This document shows, one piece after another, positions 6,222 through 8,999 of a stretch of 8,999 nucleotides of DNA. Location of the stretch: assembly GCA_030587435.1 (NCBI GenBank), contig JAUQZC010000164.1:1-8999 (forward strand), in the 5' to 3' direction. Below the pieces are notes generated by a model. The model made no database searches. It was not told where the DNA came from and was given only the letters and a program-made list of their open reading frames with translations. Every line of letters begins with the position of its first letter. Position 1 is the stretch's first letter. The position numbers were made by a program, and so were the translations under genes. The stretch comes from Candidatus Baldrarchaeota archaeon. GTDB taxonomy: Archaea; Asgardarchaeota; Baldrarchaeia; Baldrarchaeales; DXJG01.

Positions 6222-7007
6222 CTACAAACTCACTTTTGTAGCTGCATTTTCCCTCTTTGCGAAGGTCGCAACAACCAAAGTTATTAGCATGAAGATTAGC
6301 GATATCATGTAAGGCGGAAACTCCGGAACAAGCGCGTAATTAAAGCTTTCTGCTGAGAGTTCATACCTGACATAAAGTGATTCTCTGTCAGTAATTTCTT
6401 CCAATATGGTGAAATTTGCAACTTGGCCGGGTTCCAAAGTCCAGGGATACTGCCCTGCCCAAACGCTAGAAGCGTCTCCAACCTCTCCAGATCCATCATA
6501 GTGTGTCGCGGTCACAGTCACAAGTCCTGTAGTTTGACTGCCAACATTCTTTACTTCACCTTGAATACGAATGAAATCAGGCGCAAAATAAGAACTATTC
6601 GACATTATTTGAAGTCCTAGAGGCTTTCCAATAGGATCTTCAGTGTAATGGACTCCTATGGTGTAGTGGTGAATTCTGTCAGCATCTTCGTAGCCGAAAT
6701 TATGCTTGAACGGCGCCTTTCTGCCGCTCAGAACAACGTATAAGTAAACATCTTGATCAGCACTTTTTATAACCGCACCGTATTCGTCGTAGCAAATTAT
6801 TGAAACATAAACATCCTTGGCAGCTACGTCCCCAAGGTTTTGAACTTCTCCCACGACAAAGTACTCCAAGTGGTACATGTACCCAGTATGACACACAATG
6901 ACGACGTTCGCAGTAGCTTGGACTGGCGAAACAAAAAGAGATGCCAGCAAACTAACAACGAGGAACACACCTAGAATAGTGAACAACAAAAAATTCTTGT
7001 GCCTCAA
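6222..7007 (-). CDS. Secreted surface protein with two FxLYD-like domains and PEFP-type C-terminal anchor
   Basis: The 261-residue protein starts with a signal peptide (residues 1-31: basic MRHKN, a hydrophobic core, then SPVQATA). Two beta-rich repeats follow at about 45-105 (YFVVGEVQNLGDVAAKDVYV) and 145-205 (IRIQGEVKNVGSQTTGLVTV). Both match the FxLYD-like pattern: a GEVxNxG turn, then a strand, then a polar residue-rich loop. A linker leads to VPEFPP (227-232), a hydrophobic helix (233-250) and KR. This tripartite C-terminus resembles archaeal PEF-CTERM sorting signals, which are processed by archaeosortases; a plain membrane anchor is the alternative. The protein would be displayed outside the cell; its ligand is unknown. 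The start is TTG, supported by a strong GAGGAG seven bases upstream and by the signal peptide that follows; no ATG is available. It is a single-gene unit. Confidence 0.78.
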   Translation of the reverse strand: MRHKNFLLFTILGVFLVVSLLASLFVSPVQATANVVIVCHTGYMYHLEYFVVGEVQNLGDVAAKDVYVSIICYDEYGAVIKSADQDVYLYVVLSGRKAPFKHNFGYEDADRIHHYTIGVHYTEDPIGKPLGLQIMSNSSYFAPDFIRIQGEVKNVGSQTTGLVTVTATHYDGSGEVGDASSVWAGQYPWTLEPGQVANFTILEEITDRESLYVRYELSAESFNYALVPEFPPYMISLIFMLITLVVATFAKRENAATKVSL

Positions 7008-7050
7008 TTTTTGTCTCCTCTATCTATCCCTTTATCCATTACGTTATGCT

Positions 7051-7062
7051 ATTTTTATATTT
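7051..7062 (-). promoter_or_regulatory. TATA box for the surface-protein gene
   Basis: The - strand reads AAATATAAAAAT, centred near 7056. A start about 26 bases downstream (near 7030) leaves a leader of about 22 nt that includes the GAGGAG ribosome-binding site at 7015-7020. Confidence 0.5.
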
Positions 7063-7290
7063 AGTTTTTGTTGTATCAAAATTTAGCCAAACGCGAGTGC
7101 CTATTTGGGCACATAAACACTTGCAAATCTTCAACCATCCCCATTCTCTCTCAATTGTAAAGAAAAAATGTTCCTTAAATCTCCGCACGTGAATCAATCA
7201 AAGGAAAGGAGAGAGCGCTCTAAAATGAAATTGAGTTTGGTCTAGGGCTTATGCTCGTACTCTATATCGCAAAATGATGATTACAGTGTT

Positions 7291-7553
7291 TTACATGCCT
7301 TCATTAGAGGGCAACTCCAACATTTTACGAGTTCCAAAGACTGTCCCACAACGCAAGAGGCTGTAGATGCGGAATCCATATGCTTTCATGCTGATTTTGC
7401 TGATGTTTTTTCATGACAGTGTAAGCCTACTGAATTGGCGACTTTGCTTCTATCATCTTTCTTATTTTCCTTCTTCTTCAGAGGCTGGGACTCAAATCCC
7501 TTGGTCTATTTAATTTCCGGTTTTTGAGACGTTTCCAGACTTTTTATTTTCAC
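7291..7553 (-). pseudogene. Relic of a broken coding region, possibly transposase-derived
   Basis: The 7063-7637 gap has no intact gene, but its - strand contains protein-like sequence in two frames. From 7553 to 7386 one frame begins VKIKSLETSQKPEIK, then has an in-frame TAG, and goes on as TKGFESQPLKKKENKK and DDRSKVANSVGLHCHEKT to a stop. From 7410 to 7291 another frame reads KNISKISMKAYGFRIYSLL, RCGTVFGTRKMLEL and PSNEGM, then stops. The KAYGFR motif resembles the end of ISL3-type transposases (R/K-AYGFR-N-F), which is weak evidence for an insertion-sequence relic. The two frames overlap near 7386-7410, as expected after a frameshift. Both may be chance. The identical 12-mer AAAATGAAATTG occurs on both sides (7222-7233 and 7604-7615). 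The remainder of the gap shows nothing else that I can support. Confidence 0.25.
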
Positions 7554-7637
7554 ATTTATTACTAGTTCAGCCTTGAATAATAAGCTGAAACTGTAGAAAA
7601 ACCAAAATGAAATTGGACCTTAGAAGTAAGTTGTATC

Positions 7638-8195
7638 CTACATTGAAGGAGAGAATCTTGACCTTAAAAATGATCCTATTAAACTTATTAGCAAAGAGAA
7701 AAATAGAACAACAGGAAAATACATCCAAAAAACATTAACCATTACATAGAATAAAACCCAGGAAACCATTATGTTCGCAACACCTAAGCTAGCAAAGTGT
7801 GCACCAGCTCCGAGTGAAAACCATACGAAAAGAAACATATAAAGAGTAGACGAAATGAGAATCAGAAAGATAGAAGCAATCCAAGAAAACAAGACATCCT
7901 TTAAATCAACTAGCACCGCTCCAGCCACTAAACTTGCTATAATGATGATTATATAATCTGTCCAGAAGAGACGAGGAACCCATTTACCCACGTGCGTAAA
8001 AACCATAACATGCTCGATCAAGACGGGATTTTGTATATACAAGAGCCAATAAGACTTGACTATGAGAGATGCGCCCGTAAAACTCCATAGGAAAACCACT
8101 AATAATTTGGTCTTCATCATCCTTAACCATTGCGAGGCTCTTGTAAAAATGGTTGTTGCGGTCATACTTAACCCAATTGCGTTTTTTCCATTCAT
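7638..8195 (-). CDS. Multi-pass membrane protein of unknown function
   Basis: The 185-residue protein is strongly hydrophobic, with four to five likely transmembrane segments: about 30-48 (LLVVFLWSFTGASLIV), 80-97 (YIIIIIASLVAGAVLV), 102-127 (LFSWIASIFLILISSTLYMF), 136-158 (LGVANIMVSWVLFYVMVNVF) and 159-177 (FPVVLFFSLLISLIGSF). The C-terminus is basic (RSRFSPSM), suggesting that it faces the cytoplasm. No family motif or catalytic residue stands out. ATG 8195 is supported by AGGA five to eight bases upstream. An internal ATG pair at residues 26-27, also preceded by AAGGATG, would remove an amphipathic N-terminal piece and begin just before the first span; it is a real alternative. The gene is monocistronic and divergent from tRNA-Leu. 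Confidence 0.68.
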   Translation of the reverse strand: MNGKNAIGLSMTATTIFTRASQWLRMMKTKLLVVFLWSFTGASLIVKSYWLLYIQNPVLIEHVMVFTHVGKWVPRLFWTDYIIIIIASLVAGAVLVDLKDVLFSWIASIFLILISSTLYMFLFVWFSLGAGAHFASLGVANIMVSWVLFYVMVNVFWMYFPVVLFFSLLISLIGSFLRSRFSPSM

Positions 8196-8200
8196 GATGT

Positions 8201-8215
8201 CCTATTTGCGATAGG
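8201..8215 (-). promoter_or_regulatory. Small hairpin covering the ribosome-binding site of the membrane-protein gene
   Basis: CCTAT-five bases-ATAGG is a perfect inverted repeat. In the transcript its 3' arm ends in AGG of the AGGA ribosome-binding site, five bases before the start codon, so folding could mask that site. A second palindrome, TATGTTACATA (8231-8241), lies slightly upstream in the likely promoter. Confidence 0.35.
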
Positions 8216-8341
8216 TATTTTCACTGTATGTATGTTACATATACGAAAATTAAGTTTTTGCAAGAAATGGTTGGCGTTTGTGGGGAAATGGGAAAAATAG
8301 ACTTAAGTGAGAGTTATTATTTGGAAGATTGGTGGAATGGG

Positions 8342-8449
8342 GCAGGGGTTGCCAAGCATGGCTAAAGGCGCAGAGCCATATGAGAATGGCGCTTAGGCTT
8401 CAGGAGCCTGTCTCGTAGGAGTTCGTGGGTTCAAATCCCACCCCCTGCA
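8342..8449 (+). tRNA. tRNA-Leu (anticodon CAG) with a 23-nt noncanonical intron at 29/30
   Basis: Acceptor GCAGGGG/CCCCTGC, D-stem GCC/GGC with loop AAGCATGGCTAAA, class II variable arm CTCGTAGGAG, T-arm GTGGG-TTCAAAT-CCCAC, discriminator A, CCA not encoded. Read straight through, the region between D-stem and anticodon is too long. Removing 8374-8396 restores a perfect anticodon stem CAGGC/GCCTG around TTCAGGA (anticodon CAG, leucine). The exon-intron junctions fit an archaeal bulge-helix-bulge: exon helix AAG/CTT, bulges AGA and AGG each cut after their second base, a central helix GCGC/GCTT with one mismatch, and an intron hairpin GCCAT-ATGAGA-ATGGC. The intron thus lies within the anticodon stem rather than at the usual 37/38. 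Mature length without CCA is 85 nt. Confidence 0.93.
8374..8396 (+). other. tRNA-Leu intron (bulge-helix-bulge type)
   Basis: This is the 23-nt segment between mature positions 29 and 30. It contains a perfect five-base-pair hairpin (GCCAT 8375-8379 / ATGGC 8386-8390). Shifting the boundaries by one or two bases would give the same mature tRNA because AG is repeated at both ends; the stated boundaries are those that place both cuts inside three-base bulges. Confidence 0.82.
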
Positions 8450-8451
8450 CT

Positions 8452-8478
8452 TTGTTGGCGTTAACAACGACTATTTTT
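8452..8478 (+). terminator. Possible tRNA-Leu terminator
   Basis: TTGTT (8452-8456) and AACAA (8463-8467) can form a weak stem three bases after the tRNA end, followed by a run of five T at 8474-8478. Confidence 0.35.
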
Positions 8479-8535
8479 GTTGAATTGCTTATTAACTAGA
8501 ATCTTTCTCTTAAGTATAAAAGAGGGATTTGAGAT

Positions 8536-8778
8536 ATGGAGAAGAAAGAAGGTCCACGAATCGTCGAAGATATCAAGTATGAATACTATACTGATGTTAC
8601 TCGAATTGGCATTTCTGAAAGAACAATAGTCATAGATTTCGGACGAATAACGCCATTCAAAGATGAACTCATATATCAAGCGAGAATATTTATGAGCCCC
8701 GAGCACTTTATACCATTTGTAGATCTCATGCAAAAATTCGCTGAAAAATATAAACCCAAAGAGAAGAAAGAGGGATGA
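8536..8778 (+). CDS. DUF3467-like small protein
   Basis: This 80-residue protein has a predicted beta-rich core (YEYYTDVTRIGISERTIVID, FGRITPF), the segment ARIFMSPEHFIPFVDLMQKF and a charged KEKKEG tail. A pattern of strand–IDFG–P–R-I-x-MSP–helix is what I know from DUF3467 proteins, a small widespread family of unknown function. The match is from memory and moderate. There is no signal peptide or membrane span, so it is probably cytoplasmic. The ATG has GAGGG about nine bases upstream. TATAAAAG at 8515-8522 is too close to give a leader with this start, so a promoter near 8487-8495 (CTTATTAAC) or read-through from tRNA-Leu is more likely. The stop overlaps the next gene's ATG in ATGA, so the two are translationally coupled. 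Confidence 0.72.
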   Translation: MEKKEGPRIVEDIKYEYYTDVTRIGISERTIVIDFGRITPFKDELIYQARIFMSPEHFIPFVDLMQKFAEKYKPKEKKEG

Positions 8779-8999
8779 TTGCTTTGCAGCTTGAGTGGAT
8801 AACTGACGAATCATTCCCTTCCGAGACCGCCTCAACGTTCGAAACTTCGTCTACAGAACCTTCTACAGTGAGCAGAGAGGTCCAAACAGTTCTTAATCCG
8901 GGCTATACCTTCACAAAGCCAGCCAAACTACCAAAATTCCAAAAAGCTGTTGAGCAGCATCCGAAAATTCATGGAGTGTTTGGTGATGATGCAACTAAA
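8775..8999 (+). CDS. Unrecognised protein, N-terminal part (3'-partial)
   Basis: An open frame begins at the ATG that overlaps the preceding stop by four bases (ATGA) and runs without a stop to the window edge, giving 75 residues. A ribosome-binding site (AAAGAGGG) lies just upstream. The start reads MIALQLEWITDESFPSE, followed by a Ser/Thr-rich, likely disordered stretch at about residues 16-38, then PGYTFTKPAKLPKFQKAVEQ and HPKIHGVFGDD. It has no signal peptide and I see no recognisable domain in this part; the main domain probably lies beyond the window. The tight coupling suggests that it works with the DUF3467-like protein, perhaps as a complex partner, but this is inference from position alone. 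Confidence 0.68.
   Translation, partial: MIALQLEWITDESFPSETASTFETSSTEPSTVSREVQTVLNPGYTFTKPAKLPKFQKAVEQHPKIHGVFGDDATK

Noticed and set aside
6898..7086. + strand open frame of 62 codons
   Set aside because: It is antisense to the signal peptide and promoter of the surface-protein gene, with no ribosome-binding site of its own.
7271..7440. Box C-like ATGATGA and CTGA elements suggestive of a C/D guide RNA
   Set aside because: The spacings between C, D', C' and D elements do not fit; the possible guide segments are far longer than the usual 9-12 nt.
7487..7500. GGGACTCAAATCCC, resembling a tRNA T-arm
   Set aside because: The loop is one base too long and no acceptor, D-arm or anticodon arm can be built around it; at most it is a chance match or a distant relic.
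8461..8835. - strand open frame of 124 codons
   Set aside because: It is antisense to the DUF3467-like gene and the downstream partial gene, both with ribosome-binding sites and a 4-base coupling overlap.

Overview
The window is archaeal chromosomal DNA. The signs are a multiprotein bridging factor 1 (MBF1)–TFE–DUF2110-like gene cluster, TATA-box promoters without bacterial -35/-10 pairs, a tRNA gene with a bulge-helix-bulge type intron outside the anticodon loop, and a surface protein with FxLYD-like domains and a PEFP-type C-terminal anchor. Together these suggest a TACK-group archaeon, perhaps of the Bathyarchaeia. That placement is inference from gene content only; no phylogeny was run.

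Layout. At 1-347 is the C-terminal part of ribose-5-phosphate isomerase A. From 348 to 1986 lies a decayed stretch: a frameshifted relic, a MoxR-like AAA+ ATPase that has lost Walker A and sensor-1 residues and is followed by in-frame stops, a small transposase-like helix-turn-helix scrap, and a strong hairpin at its right edge. From 2011 to 3775 is a compact + strand operon of MBF1 (zinc ribbon plus HTH), transcription factor E alpha and a DUF2110-like protein, with junctions that abut or are separated by only a few bases. A tRNA-Val(TAC) lies antisense immediately after it.

From 4045 to 5178 is a large Lrp/AsnC-like regulator built as a tandem duplication. It is followed by a long AT-rich inverted repeat and a small membrane-anchored protein (5432-5848). 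Next come tRNA-Ser(GCT) on the - strand and tRNA-Thr(TGT) on the + strand, which are divergent. A - strand gene for a secreted, C-terminally anchored protein (6222-7007) follows. A second gene-poor stretch (7063-7637) holds only relics of reading frames. Then come a - strand multi-pass membrane protein (7638-8195) and a + strand tRNA-Leu(CAG) split by a 23-nt intron at position 29/30. The window ends in a two-gene + strand unit: a DUF3467-like small protein and an unrecognised gene that runs off the edge.

The genes do not form one pathway. The coherent unit is the basal-transcription operon. The clearest noteworthy element is the intron-containing tRNA-Leu. I do not see convincing evidence of a new multi-gene defence or mobile system. 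The most distinctive but unexplained items are the decayed AAA+ zone, the duplicated regulator with inverted repeats next to it, and the final two-gene unit.
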